Assembly: GCA_029879825.1 (NCBI GenBank)
Contig: JAOUPL010000002.1
Location: forward strand, 1 to 35,832
Direction of reading: 5' to 3'
Source of the DNA: Candidatus Bathyarchaeota archaeon
Lineage (GTDB): Archaea; Thermoproteota; Bathyarchaeia; Bathyarchaeales; Bathyarchaeaceae
Length of the DNA: 35,832 nt
Shown here: one piece after another, positions 16,073-24,037 of the stretch
Layout: every line of letters starts with the position of its first letter
Numbering within the stretch: the stretch's first letter is position 1
The notes under the pieces: generated by a model
Database searches by the model: none
What the model was told of the DNA's origin: nothing
The model's input: the letters and a program-made list of their open reading frames with translations, nothing else
Made by a program: the position numbers and the translations under genes

Positions 16073-16636
16073 ATGACGAATAAGGCAGTTATAATCGTTG
16101 ACATGTTGAACGACTTCGTCACCGGCGATTTAAAAACCGAACGCGCCGCAAGAATAGTTCCAAACCTCAAGAAACTAATTGAAGCAGCTAGAAAGCATGG
16201 CGTGCCAGTGATATATTCCAACGATGCCCACTATAAACATGATTTTGAAGTTGTTCACAAGTGGGGTGGCCACGCTATAAAGGGAACGCCAGGCGCTCAG
16301 GTTATTCCAGAACTCGCGCCAAGAGAAGAAGATTTTATCGTTGAGAAGAGAGCCTACAGCGGCTTTTACGAAACTGGCCTTGAACCACTTCTCCGAAGTC
16401 TTTACAGAGGCAAGGGCGTGGAAACGGTTATTTTGGGCGGATTGCACACCCACATATGTGTCAGACACACGTCTGCTGACGCCTTTTTCAGAGGCTACAA
16501 AATAATAATAACCAGCGACGGCGTGGAAGCCTTCACCCAAAAAGACCATGAAGAAGGATTGAAATACCTTAAAGACGTCTACAATGCAGAAATAAAGACC
16601 GTGAACGAAATAATAGAAGATTTCGAGAAGAGTTAA
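16073..16636 (+). CDS. Isochorismatase-family cysteine hydrolase (nicotinamidase-like)
   Basis: The 187-residue protein has the Asp-Lys-Cys triad of the isochorismatase/nicotinamidase superfamily: Asp in AVIIVDMLNDFVTG (about 10), Lys in IVEKRAYSGFYET, and Cys in GGLHTHICVRHTSADAFFRG. Nicotinamidases turn nicotinamide into nicotinate for NAD salvage. NAD synthetase at 28.9 kb makes this plausible, but the substrate cannot be fixed from sequence. It is monocistronic, flanked by gaps on both sides. Confidence 0.9.
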   Translation: MTNKAVIIVDMLNDFVTGDLKTERAARIVPNLKKLIEAARKHGVPVIYSNDAHYKHDFEVVHKWGGHAIKGTPGAQVIPELAPREEDFIVEKRAYSGFYETGLEPLLRSLYRGKGVETVILGGLHTHICVRHTSADAFFRGYKIIITSDGVEAFTQKDHEEGLKYLKDVYNAEIKTVNEIIEDFEKS

Positions 16637-16770
16637 TTTTCACTGCTTGAATCATGAGAGCTTGCCTTATAGAGAGTTTTAAGCACAGCTACTGGAAAGT
16701 TTCTTGCAAGGCATTTAGCAGCCTAACCGTTTCTCATTTGCCCTTAAGAACGATTAATTGAAGCCGATTC

Positions 16771-17766
16771 TTACAGAAGCTCTGGCATGACAAGGTCGGC
16801 TATGTCTAGACTATTGTCGTAAATTCGGTTTATTGAGGAAGCAACGGCAAGAATGTGAGGACCAACCTCCGCAGGCTGGTCACGAACGGCTGTTTCAATC
16901 TCATGAAACATAGCTGCGACCTTCTCTCCTTCATCTCTCACAGATTCCGCCATAGAAACATCACGAGAAAACACGGCGTTTATGGCATTTTCGTGAGATC
17001 CATAAGCAACTGTGTGAAATTTTAGGATACGTTGCGAAAGGTTTTCTGCTATTTTTGTGCCCCCTAATTTTATTGCCTTTTCACCGATGCAAGCAGATTG
17101 ATCGCCTATGGACTCAACCAAACTCGCTGTTAAGCGGTAGTCCAAACAATCAATGGGAAGAATCCCAAGTTTTTCACTCAAGCCCGGATTTTGAATCACT
17201 GTCCGAAGAATACGTACCAAAAGAAAATACAAGCGGTTGACCTCGTTGTCCCTCGCAACCACATTTTTAGCTAGCTGTACGTCGCTCTCGATCAGGGCAG
17301 TCGCAGCATCACGATGCATCCCTGAGGCAATAGAGTACTCACGTCGAAGAATCTTTTGAGGCGGAAAAGTAGAGGGCTCTAAGAGACATTGCATAACGAT
17401 TTTGGAATAATTTTCCTCGATAATCTCTAGACCAACCAAGTGACTTGATGCCTGTTTGACACGTTCACGATTGACGGGGCTTATTCTTTCCTTCGCTTCA
17501 ACTTGGATGATGTCGTAGCCCAGCAGATACTTCTCAACGATTTCACGATCCAGAAGGGGAGTGGGTTTAATCACCGCCACCCGCAGAGCCCGTTCTACAC
17601 CATATTTTGGGTTAATGGCAAGCTGTCCATCAGCCGTCTCAGTGACAGAAACAATGGATCCACGGTCAAGTCCGTTTCGCACAGCCCAGTCTTTAGGGAC
17701 ACAAACGAAAAAGGTTCCGCCACTCGTTCTTTGAATCTTGCGGAGATCCATACTCTGAACTCTCAA
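16771..17766 (-). CDS. AbrB/SpoVT-type DNA-binding plus PhoU-domain protein
   Basis: The 331-residue protein starts with a swapped-hairpin AbrB-like domain (RKIQRTSGGTFFVCVPKDWA) and continues with two helical PhoU-like repeats. Typical repeat segments are SGMHRDAATALIESDVQLAK and AYGSHENAINAVFSRDVSMA. Such archaeal proteins are annotated as phosphate-uptake regulators. No phosphate transporter lies nearby, so the regulon is unknown. The frame opens with TTG 17766. ATG at 17751 (giving MDLRKIQRT) matches the usual family N-terminus equally well, and neither has a clear ribosome-binding site. Confidence 0.88.
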   Translation of the reverse strand: MRVQSMDLRKIQRTSGGTFFVCVPKDWAVRNGLDRGSIVSVTETADGQLAINPKYGVERALRVAVIKPTPLLDREIVEKYLLGYDIIQVEAKERISPVNRERVKQASSHLVGLEIIEENYSKIVMQCLLEPSTFPPQKILRREYSIASGMHRDAATALIESDVQLAKNVVARDNEVNRLYFLLVRILRTVIQNPGLSEKLGILPIDCLDYRLTASLVESIGDQSACIGEKAIKLGGTKIAENLSQRILKFHTVAYGSHENAINAVFSRDVSMAESVRDEGEKVAAMFHEIETAVRDQPAEVGPHILAVASSINRIYDNSLDIADLVMPELL

Positions 17767-17828
17767 CAGACATATTAACTCATCTAAATAAAAATGTATT
17801 ATTAAAAGTTGGGCAGAGAATATCAGAA

Positions 17829-18416
17829 ATGCAGGAAAAGGTTATAATAGGTATAGACTTGGCCGGAGTGGAAAAAAATCCAACCGGATGGGCTTTGTGG
17901 AAAAACAAATTTATCTCCACCTGTCATCTTTACGAGGATCAGGAAATCTTGGAGCATCTAACAAAGTTTGAACCAACCTTAATCACGATAGACGCCCCTC
18001 TAAGCCTACCTAAAAAGGGAACCATGAGAAAAGCGGACAGAGAAATGTATAGACAAGGATATCCGGTTTTTCCCCCACGTTTTCCAACCATGGAAAAGTT
18101 GACCTTACGCGCCATCAAAATAACTCAACAATTTAAAAGAGAGAAAGTACACATAATCGAGGTCCACCCAACATCCACCCGTAAGGCGCTAAAGATTCCT
18201 ACGAAAAATTGGAAAAGAATTCAAGGCATCTTCATACATATGGGTCTGAAAGGGGACCTAGAAACGCGTGCTTTAACGTCCCATGAGATTGACGCTGTAA
18301 CGGCGGCGTTAACAGGATATCTTTACCTGCAGGAAAAAACAGACTTAATAGGAGATGGAGAAGAAGGCTATATTGTTGTTCCAACGAAGGGAGACTGGAG
18401 GAGGCTGAAGTTGTGA
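17829..18416 (+). CDS. DUF429 protein, predicted RNase H-fold nuclease
   Basis: The 195-residue protein shows the DUF429 pattern. Asp lies in the first strand (IGIDLAGVEKNPTGWALW) and a second Asp in TLITIDAPLSLP. Glu-His is in IIEVHPTSTRKAL, and a closing Asp lies in the helix HEIDAVTAALTGYLYL. These positions mirror the acidic cluster of RNase H-like nucleases. The substrate is unknown. Its stop overlaps the GTG start of the PolD small-subunit gene by four bases, so the two are translationally coupled; a link to replication or repair is an inference from that. Confidence 0.88.
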   Translation: MQEKVIIGIDLAGVEKNPTGWALWKNKFISTCHLYEDQEILEHLTKFEPTLITIDAPLSLPKKGTMRKADREMYRQGYPVFPPRFPTMEKLTLRAIKITQQFKREKVHIIEVHPTSTRKALKIPTKNWKRIQGIFIHMGLKGDLETRALTSHEIDAVTAALTGYLYLQEKTDLIGDGEEGYIVVPTKGDWRRLKL

Positions 18417-19954
18417 GTGAAGACGAGAGGCTTCAAAGAGCCGTTTCCTTCACGATAGCATCCGGCTATCAATTGAATAAAGAAGCCTTCGAGTTTTTGA
18501 ACACAATTTCTAAAACAGAAGACCCCCTCAGTTTGATGGAAGAAACCATCAGAAAAATCGAGGGTCTGCCTGAAAAACCGCTGTTCATAAATCGAAGTTT
18601 TCTGGAGGAGATGATGAAAGAAACGCTCCCTGAAGAGGAGAAGCCGTCTCCGCCTTTTTCTCCCTCACCTATCTTTGATGCGAGGAAAGTTTTTCGGGCC
18701 TATGCAAAAGACGTTGATGCTGACATAAAAGTGATTGACGACCCAACGGATAAAATCTGTACAACAGGATCTGTTGAGGAATATTTAGAATACTTTCAAG
18801 ATCGCTTCAAAAGAATGAAGAAAATTCTCAGAAGTAGGATAGACGCCAAGAACGCCATATCCATCTCAGAGGCTCTTAAGTTGTCAGTTAACTCAAAAGT
18901 TAAAATCATCGGCATGGTCACGGAAAAAAGAGAATCTAAAGGAAGAATCTTCTTGAGATTCGAGGATCTAGAAGCCAGCGTCACCGTGCTTGTACCCCAA
19001 AACGTAAGCAAAGAGGGCATGGCAAAAGCCCGGTCTTTGCTACTAGACCAAGTTGTTTGCGTAAGCGCCATAAAAGGAAGGAATGACCTGCTTATCGCAG
19101 AAGACTTCATCTGGCCAGATGTGCCTCAGAAAACCCCCCGCAAGGCTCCAATACCAGTCTACGCAGCTCTCATATCGGACTTGCACGTAGGAAGCAAAAT
19201 GTTTATGGAAAAGGAATTCAACCGATTTATGCTCTGGCTAAACGGAAAATTTGGAAACGAAAACACGCGGAACATAGCTGGCCACGTCAAATACGTAGTT
19301 ATCGCCGGCGATCTCGTGGACGGGATAGGTGTCTATCCAGGACAGATGAAGGAACTGGCGATAAAAGACATTTATGAACAATATCGAGAAGTGGCAAAAC
19401 TCATCGAACAAATTCCAGATTACATCGAACTAATAATCATACCGGGCAATCACGACGCGGCTCGAAAGGCGTTACCACAACCAGCCATACCGCGAAAATA
19501 CGCAGAACCGTTATACGAAGCGCGAAGGATGTACTCGCTAGGAAATCCTTGCACAGTTAGCCTCCACGAAGTGGAACTACTTCTATACCATGGGCGCAGC
19601 TTGGACGACGTCGCTGCTGTTGCTCCAAACGTAAGTTTCCAGACCCCAGACAAAGCCATGAAGCTCCTGTTGCAGAGCAGACACCTTGCGCCTATTTATG
19701 GAGAAAGAACTCCTATCGCCCCGGAAAACCGAGACTTCACAGTCATAGAAAGAGTACCAGATATCTTTCACGCCGGCCACGTACATGTACTAAAATGCGA
19801 CACATACAGAGGAACTCTCATAGTGAACTCAGGTGCTTGGCAGGGACAAACAGAATACCAAAAGAAGATGGGACTCGTTCCCACGCCTGGAATCGCGCCA
19901 ATCGTAAATCTCCAAACAATGCAAGTTGCAACCATCAATTTTACAGCATCCTAG
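18413..19954 (+). CDS. polB: DNA polymerase D small subunit (DP1), proofreading exonuclease
   Basis: DP1 is the 3'-5' exonuclease subunit of archaeal family D polymerase. The 513 residues have a variable N-terminal helical region and an OB fold (KVKIIGMVTEKRESKGRIFL). A calcineurin-like phosphoesterase domain follows with all motifs: ISDLHVGS, AGDLVDGIG, PGNHDAARKALPQP, LYHGRSLDD and GHVHVLKC. It starts at GTG 18413 overlapping DUF429. It converges on DUF99 with a 14-base overlap and lies near cdc6, an arrangement familiar from archaeal origin regions. The catalytic partner DP2 is encoded at 31.1 kb. Confidence 0.97.
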   Translation: MSEDERLQRAVSFTIASGYQLNKEAFEFLNTISKTEDPLSLMEETIRKIEGLPEKPLFINRSFLEEMMKETLPEEEKPSPPFSPSPIFDARKVFRAYAKDVDADIKVIDDPTDKICTTGSVEEYLEYFQDRFKRMKKILRSRIDAKNAISISEALKLSVNSKVKIIGMVTEKRESKGRIFLRFEDLEASVTVLVPQNVSKEGMAKARSLLLDQVVCVSAIKGRNDLLIAEDFIWPDVPQKTPRKAPIPVYAALISDLHVGSKMFMEKEFNRFMLWLNGKFGNENTRNIAGHVKYVVIAGDLVDGIGVYPGQMKELAIKDIYEQYREVAKLIEQIPDYIELIIIPGNHDAARKALPQPAIPRKYAEPLYEARRMYSLGNPCTVSLHEVELLLYHGRSLDDVAAVAPNVSFQTPDKAMKLLLQSRHLAPIYGERTPIAPENRDFTVIERVPDIFHAGHVHVLKCDTYRGTLIVNSGAWQGQTEYQKKMGLVPTPGIAPIVNLQTMQVATINFTAS

Positions 19955-20519
19955 TGAGCCCACGAGCAACAAGTCTAGCCACCCTTATGGGTTCAGGAAC
20001 CCTGCAACAAACAGATGTAGCGCGGATCAACCTGCTCGCCCAGTTCATTTCGGCGCCAACAACCTCCACATAAACGGGCGGCTCAGCGGGCATCGAAACA
20101 ACTTCGTATACGGAACCAAGCTTCTCAAAGACCCTCCAGCGAATCCGCCAGTCTTCAAAATGCTGACGAAGGGCATTTTTTACAGCGATATTGTTTGGTT
20201 TCGTTCTCGAAATTACGATGACGGGGTTGCTGAACTCTTCGAAAACAATTGTGGGATCCACCAGATTGAAGCCTGCAAAAGAAACTCCCGCCAGCATAAC
20301 AGCGTCAAAAGACCATCGGTGCAGCATGGAGGTTAATTTCTCTGTAGCGTCCAAACCGTCTACGGTTATCATATCCGCTTGAAAATCGTTGATCCATTTT
20401 CCTCTTAGTAAAACACAAACGAAAAGGGCTTTCTGAATGCCACAACTTTGTAGTTTCCTAGAGAAACCTCCGTCTTCAACTCCTACTACCCGAAACTCCC
20501 GCCAAACATTTAGGGACAT
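19941..20519 (-). CDS. DUF99 family protein (endonuclease V-like fold)
   Basis: The 192-residue product matches archaeal DUF99: RVVGVEDGGFSR at the N-terminus, the central ITVDGLDATEKL, MLAGVSFAGFNLVDP, and a C-terminal EPIRVARLVARGL helix. The family is distantly related to endonuclease V (RNase H fold), but activity is not established. ATG 20519 is preferred over TTG 20525. The gene overlaps the 3' end of cdc6 by about 44 bases in another frame, and its own end overlaps polB, so it sits wedged between two replication genes. Confidence 0.88.
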   Translation of the reverse strand: MSLNVWREFRVVGVEDGGFSRKLQSCGIQKALFVCVLLRGKWINDFQADMITVDGLDATEKLTSMLHRWSFDAVMLAGVSFAGFNLVDPTIVFEEFSNPVIVISRTKPNNIAVKNALRQHFEDWRIRWRVFEKLGSVYEVVSMPAEPPVYVEVVGAEMNWASRLIRATSVCCRVPEPIRVARLVARGLTRML

Positions 20520-21726
20520 AATCAATCAAACGCCCGAGTCTATCGTCAGTAGTAAATACTTCTCTAATAAGACTGCGGCCGATACCCAAACGAATTTTTT
20601 TCGTACGTCCATATCGTCCCATGCTTACAACCCTCGCGTTCAACAAGCCTATCATGTCTAATTCGTTAATCAGACCACTAACCCGCCTCTGAGTCAGCGG
20701 AGAAAGGCCAAACTGATCGCAGAGTTCACAATAAATTTCATAAATGTCACCAGTGATGGCACAGCCAACTTTCGCCTTGCCCAACAGATAAACGCTGCAT
20801 AAAACCAATTTTGAGTATAAGGGGAGGTTTACCAAAACTTCTACAATTCGATCATGCTCAACCCTCTTCTCAGCCTGCCTTACGTGATCTTCAGTAACAC
20901 AGGACGATCCCTCCCGCTCTGCTAACTCGCCTGCAACGCGAAGGAGATCTAAGGCCCGTCTAGCGTCACCATGTTCCGCGGCAGCTAAGGCAGCGCACAA
21001 ACTTACAGCACCATCAAGAAGCACCCCCTCAAAAAAGGCCAGTTGAGCACGTTCCCAGAGGATGTCCTGAAGTTCAGCTGCGTCGTAAGGTCTAAAAACT
21101 ATTTCCTCCTCGCTTAGGGAACTCAAAACTCTAGGATCTAGAAACTCCTTGAATCGAAGGTCGTTTGATATCCCCACTATCGCGGTTTTACCGTGGCGAA
21201 GAGTTTCGTTTACTCGGGTTAATTCGTAAAGCAACACATCGCCCCGAACCTTTATTAGCGCATCGATTTCGTCAAGGACAACGATGAAAATATTTTTCTG
21301 TAAGTCCAATCCTTCTTTAAATCTATCAAAAACTTCTCCCACAGCCAAGCCCGTGAAGGGAACCTTCACGCCTAAGGCATCACATAAGCTTGAAAGGACC
21401 CTGTACTCTGTGCCAGCTAAGCGACAGTTTACATAACAAACCTCAACAGGAGCCCCCAATTCACTTGCTTTAACAGAAAGCCTGTTCAGCATATATTTCG
21501 TAGCTGCCGTTTTTCCTGTACCAGTTTTACCGTAGATAAAGATATTGGAGCATCGAGAACTTTTCAAAACAGGAGCAACTATTTCGCCCAGACAATTAAT
21601 CTGTCTCTCACGATGCGGAAGCTTGTCGGGAACATAATCGTGCCGCAGCACTTCCCTGTCCTTAAAAATATGAGTGCCCCTTAGAAATCGTTCAAAAACA
21701 TCATCGAGCACGTCGAGTTCGTCCAT
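20476..21726 (-). CDS. cdc6: Replication initiator Orc1/Cdc6
   Basis: The 416-residue AAA+ ATPase binds origin repeats and helps load MCM. The initiator signature RERQINCLGEIVAPVL precedes the Walker A GKTGTGKTAATKYMLNRL. Walker B is FIVVLDEIDALIK and sensor 1 is IVGISNDLRF. Sensor 2 lies in HGDARRALDLLRVAGELAE. A winged-helix DNA-binding domain occupies the last 100 residues. The length is typical. Upstream of its ATG is an 818-bp gene-free region with candidate initiator sites, so this is the likely cognate initiator of that origin. Confidence 0.96.
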   Translation of the reverse strand: MDELDVLDDVFERFLRGTHIFKDREVLRHDYVPDKLPHRERQINCLGEIVAPVLKSSRCSNIFIYGKTGTGKTAATKYMLNRLSVKASELGAPVEVCYVNCRLAGTEYRVLSSLCDALGVKVPFTGLAVGEVFDRFKEGLDLQKNIFIVVLDEIDALIKVRGDVLLYELTRVNETLRHGKTAIVGISNDLRFKEFLDPRVLSSLSEEEIVFRPYDAAELQDILWERAQLAFFEGVLLDGAVSLCAALAAAEHGDARRALDLLRVAGELAEREGSSCVTEDHVRQAEKRVEHDRIVEVLVNLPLYSKLVLCSVYLLGKAKVGCAITGDIYEIYCELCDQFGLSPLTQRRVSGLINELDMIGLLNARVVSMGRYGRTKKIRLGIGRSLIREVFTTDDRLGRLIDYVPKCLAGVSGSRS

Positions 21727-21914
21727 ACAACAATCACCTACAGGTAAGTGCAGAGGTGATGCCTCAGTTTCAACTCCGACAGATAAAAACTCTCGTACAA
21801 AAAACTAGACGTACCACACACAAAAACAAAGAAAAACGACACTCTCTCAGCAAAAACAATTTGAAGCTGTTTTGTCGACGTAGGAGTCGACTCTCACACC
21901 CTCACACCCCTATA

Positions 21915-21933
21915 TTTCTTCTGGAAATAAGTC
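21915..21933 (+). repeat. Origin-recognition-box-like element 1
   Basis: Plus-strand TTTCTTCTGGAAATAAGTC shares CTGGAAATAA with the core of archaeal Orc1/Cdc6 binding boxes and matches element 2 over TGGAAATAA. The G-rich tail of the consensus is absent, so it would be a weaker or mini-type site. Confidence 0.4.
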
Positions 21934-22088
21934 TCGAAGAAATATGGTATGGCTATTCTTTTATAAGAATAAGTCTCCGCTTGGTTTTTGACTTTTCTAT
22001 ACTTAATGATTATTGTAAAAGACTTTTGAGTATATCCTACAAATTTTTATTTAAAAAGCCAGTCTACGTGTTGGTCACCAGTTCATGA

Positions 22089-22109
22089 GTCCAATGGAAA
22101 TAAAGGGGT
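22089..22109 (+). repeat. Origin-recognition-box-like element 2 (best match)
   Basis: The plus strand contains TCCAATGGAAATAAAGGGGT (22090-22109). This closely follows the euryarchaeal type box: a TCCA..TGGAAA dyad followed by an A-rich then G-rich flank (AAAGGGG). It is the strongest single candidate for Orc1/Cdc6 binding in the window. Confidence 0.55.
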
Positions 22110-22217
22110 AGGAGTGTCAACTTTGACGGAGAATCCTGATGAAAAGACGCAAGTATGCATAACCTTACACTGGATACCTACGGTCAAGGGCAGCTTACAC
22201 ACTCTTTTAATGATTGT

Positions 22218-22260
22218 GTTAAACATTTAACTTGTTGTAGAATGTTGTGAAGTTAACTTC
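22218..22260. repeat. GTTAAC-type inverted repeats in the origin region
   Basis: Two inverted repeats lie close together. GTTAAA-CA-TTTAAC spans 22218-22231, and the perfect 12-base palindrome GAAGTTAACTTC spans 22249-22260. A related sequence, TTGTGAAGTGTTAACTT, recurs at 22506-22522 just ahead of the winged-helix gene; it shares TTGTGAAGT..TAACTT with 22245-22259. They could be operator sites for that small DNA-binding protein or part of the origin. Confidence 0.45.
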
Positions 22261-22340
22261 TAAATGCCTCCTTTTTTCCTCCTTTACTAGGAAAATTAAC
22301 TCCATTATGTGTCGTTGTGCGTTGAAATACGTCCCCTAGG

Positions 22341-22361
22341 CTTCTACTGGAAAAAGGAGTT
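22341..22361 (+). repeat. Origin-recognition-box-like element 3
   Basis: CTTCTACTGGAAAAAGGAGT shares the ACTGGAAA core and a purine tail (AAAAAGGAG) with the box consensus. It is in the same orientation as the other two and about 250 bases from element 2. Confidence 0.42.
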
Positions 22362-22544
22362 CATCAACCGTCTATTCTCCATTTTGAGAAAGTAGGCCTA
22401 AGTGAAGTTTGTGAACCTAATAAACTGCAAATTTTCGTTGATTTCTGCTTTGCGTCGATTTTTCGGTTGTTTTATCGGCGCCCTCTTTACCGTAATTTCT
22501 ATAACTTGTGAAGTGTTAACTTGTAAAGACTTTCGGGGTCATGG

Positions 22545-22976
22545 GTGCATGGAATGCCGGCTAGAAAAATGCGGGTGGAGATCTTCAACGGCAGCGGGGA
22601 CCGCTACACCATAACTTTTGAGGGCCAGGTGACGAGAGAAAAGGCTCTTCGCCTACTAGACCTCGTTGAGCTCTTAGGAGGTGTGCCCACGGGTAATCCT
22701 GGTTTGAATCGCCCCACATCCGAGTTGTCCAAAATTGACAAAATCCGCCTAGTCGTTGAAAAAAGTTTTCCAATCGGATGGTTTTCTTGTAGGGATGTTC
22801 AATGCACATATGAAGAAGAGTTTAAGGAACCCATCAGCCTGAGCACAGTTTCCACTTACCTGTCTCGAATGGCTGATCGCGGGGTCCTCACCAAAAGCAG
22901 GACTTCCAACCGCCGACGTTATAGGATCATGACTGAAGTGTCCAAAGTATCAAGTTTTATGAAAGATAATAAATAG
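22545..22976 (+). CDS. Small winged-helix DNA-binding protein upstream of nurA-herA
   Basis: The protein has two parts. The first about 45 residues form a beta-hairpin plus helix (MRVEIFNGSGDRYTITFEGQ and REKALRLLDLVELLGG). After a linker comes a winged helix (about 68-135) with SLSTVSTYLSRMADRGVL as the recognition region and TSNRRRYRIM as the wing. No known name is recognised; a local regulator is likely. Starts at GTG 22545, ATG 22554 and ATG 22569 are all possible. The last gives the most natural N-terminus, but none has a good ribosome-binding site. A GTTAAC-centred repeat lies just upstream, and nurA starts 74 bases downstream. Confidence 0.75.
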   Translation: MHGMPARKMRVEIFNGSGDRYTITFEGQVTREKALRLLDLVELLGGVPTGNPGLNRPTSELSKIDKIRLVVEKSFPIGWFSCRDVQCTYEEEFKEPISLSTVSTYLSRMADRGVLTKSRTSNRRRYRIMTEVSKVSSFMKDNK

Positions 22977-23050
22977 CAGTCAGTTTTTATGATAAATGAC
23001 GTTTCGGTTCCGAATTAGAATCTTTGCATGTTTCTTGAGGGAGAACACAA

Positions 23051-24037
23051 ATGAGTAAAATAAGTGAGGACTTGGCAGAGATGAAGAAAAAACTTGGTGA
23101 ATATGTTAACAAGGGGCGCGTAATAGGTTTTCATGAAGTTAGGAAGGAGCCTGTTATAGCAGTTACGCCTGATAAGTCTAAAATAAAGCCTTTGAGAAAA
23201 ATGAAAAGTTGCGACGTACATTTCATGGCTGTAGACTGTTCAACGAGGACCTTGAAGAGGGCTAATAATTGGGGAATCTACCTATTTCGCACGGCATACG
23301 CTCTAGTGAGGAGACGCGACGTGCATTGGGACTACGAAGAGAGAATTCACACTGTAGTGGGGGATGCCTATGTACGTCGCAAGATATTGCAAGATGTTAG
23401 GCTTAATCTGGAAAGTGAGATAGCTTTAAGGTTGGTTCGTGATGCCGGTGAAAGTAATTACCTACTCCTAGATGGCGCTAGCTACTTTGGTGGAGAGAGA
23501 AAGTTCTGGGTGGAGTTATATGAAAAATGCAAAGAAGAAGGGCTCAAACTTTTAACAATAAGCAAGCAGTCTCCAATGCTTCATGATGAGAAAGGGCGGG
23601 ACTTGATGGCTGCGACGTGCATGCTTTCTCCTTCTTATCCGCTATGGGTCTACTACCCAGTCAAACCAGCAAACATACATGAACATCAGTATGGCGACGT
23701 ATCTATGGTCAAACTTAGTGGAGAAAGTCCACGCATTTTCCGATGCGATATAATGGAATATTTACGCAACTGTGAAATCACTGAGTTACTTTCTCCACTT
23801 ACCTTCGTATCAGAAGATCCTAGATGTCTTGGCTATCCAGTTACTCTTTGGCTGGCTCACGATTTTTCGACTCCATCCGACTCGATGCTTCTTCACTATC
23901 ATGATCAAGTTGAGGAAACGCTAGCCAGTGCCGGGTTGTTAAATGTACTTCGCGTTGAAGAACTCTCATGCAGCTTTCCAGACGAACTTCATGGGGTAAA
24001 ACACCCGTTTCAGCGGGAGTGGATTGAGCATGTCTGA
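23051..24037 (+). CDS. nurA: NurA-domain nuclease
   Basis: NurA is a 5'-3' exonuclease/endonuclease that works with HerA to resect DNA ends. The 328 residues have the expected acidic strand MAVDCSTRTLKR (Asp62), an acidic helix (LNLESEIALRLVRDAGESN), LLLDGASYFGG (Asp141) and a C-terminal TLWLAHDF histidine, consistent with the NurA active-site layout. It is preceded by GAGGGA eight bases ahead of the ATG. The herA start overlaps the nurA stop (ATGTCTGA), so the two are coupled. No mre11 or rad50 is in the window, unlike the classical four-gene cluster. Confidence 0.85.
   Translation: MSKISEDLAEMKKKLGEYVNKGRVIGFHEVRKEPVIAVTPDKSKIKPLRKMKSCDVHFMAVDCSTRTLKRANNWGIYLFRTAYALVRRRDVHWDYEERIHTVVGDAYVRRKILQDVRLNLESEIALRLVRDAGESNYLLLDGASYFGGERKFWVELYEKCKEEGLKLLTISKQSPMLHDEKGRDLMAATCMLSPSYPLWVYYPVKPANIHEHQYGDVSMVKLSGESPRIFRCDIMEYLRNCEITELLSPLTFVSEDPRCLGYPVTLWLAHDFSTPSDSMLLHYHDQVEETLASAGLLNVLRVEELSCSFPDELHGVKHPFQREWIEHV

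Larger units (their letters stand above)
21727..22544. other. Probable chromosomal replication origin region
   Basis: This 818-bp stretch has no convincing gene and lies directly upstream of cdc6, where archaeal origins usually occur. It is AT-rich, notably around 21948-22060. It contains three elements with the (C/A)TGGAAA core and purine-rich flank of archaeal origin recognition boxes (21915-21933, 22089-22109, 22341-22361). It also holds paired GTCGAC palindromes (21874-21879 and 21886-21891), a tandem CTCACAC pair at 21892-21907, and several GTTAAC-centred palindromes. The first two boxes flank the AT-rich part. No experiment supports origin activity here; the assignment rests on position and motifs. 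Confidence 0.62.

Noticed and set aside
16688..16704. CTACTGGAAA origin-box-like sequence
   Set aside because: It has the core but lacks the purine/G-rich flank, is a single copy, and is not next to cdc6.
21756..22088. A 110-codon plus-strand open frame in the origin region
   Set aside because: The translation is Lys/Ser/Phe-rich, lacks any motif or ribosome-binding site, and covers AT-rich non-coding sequence.
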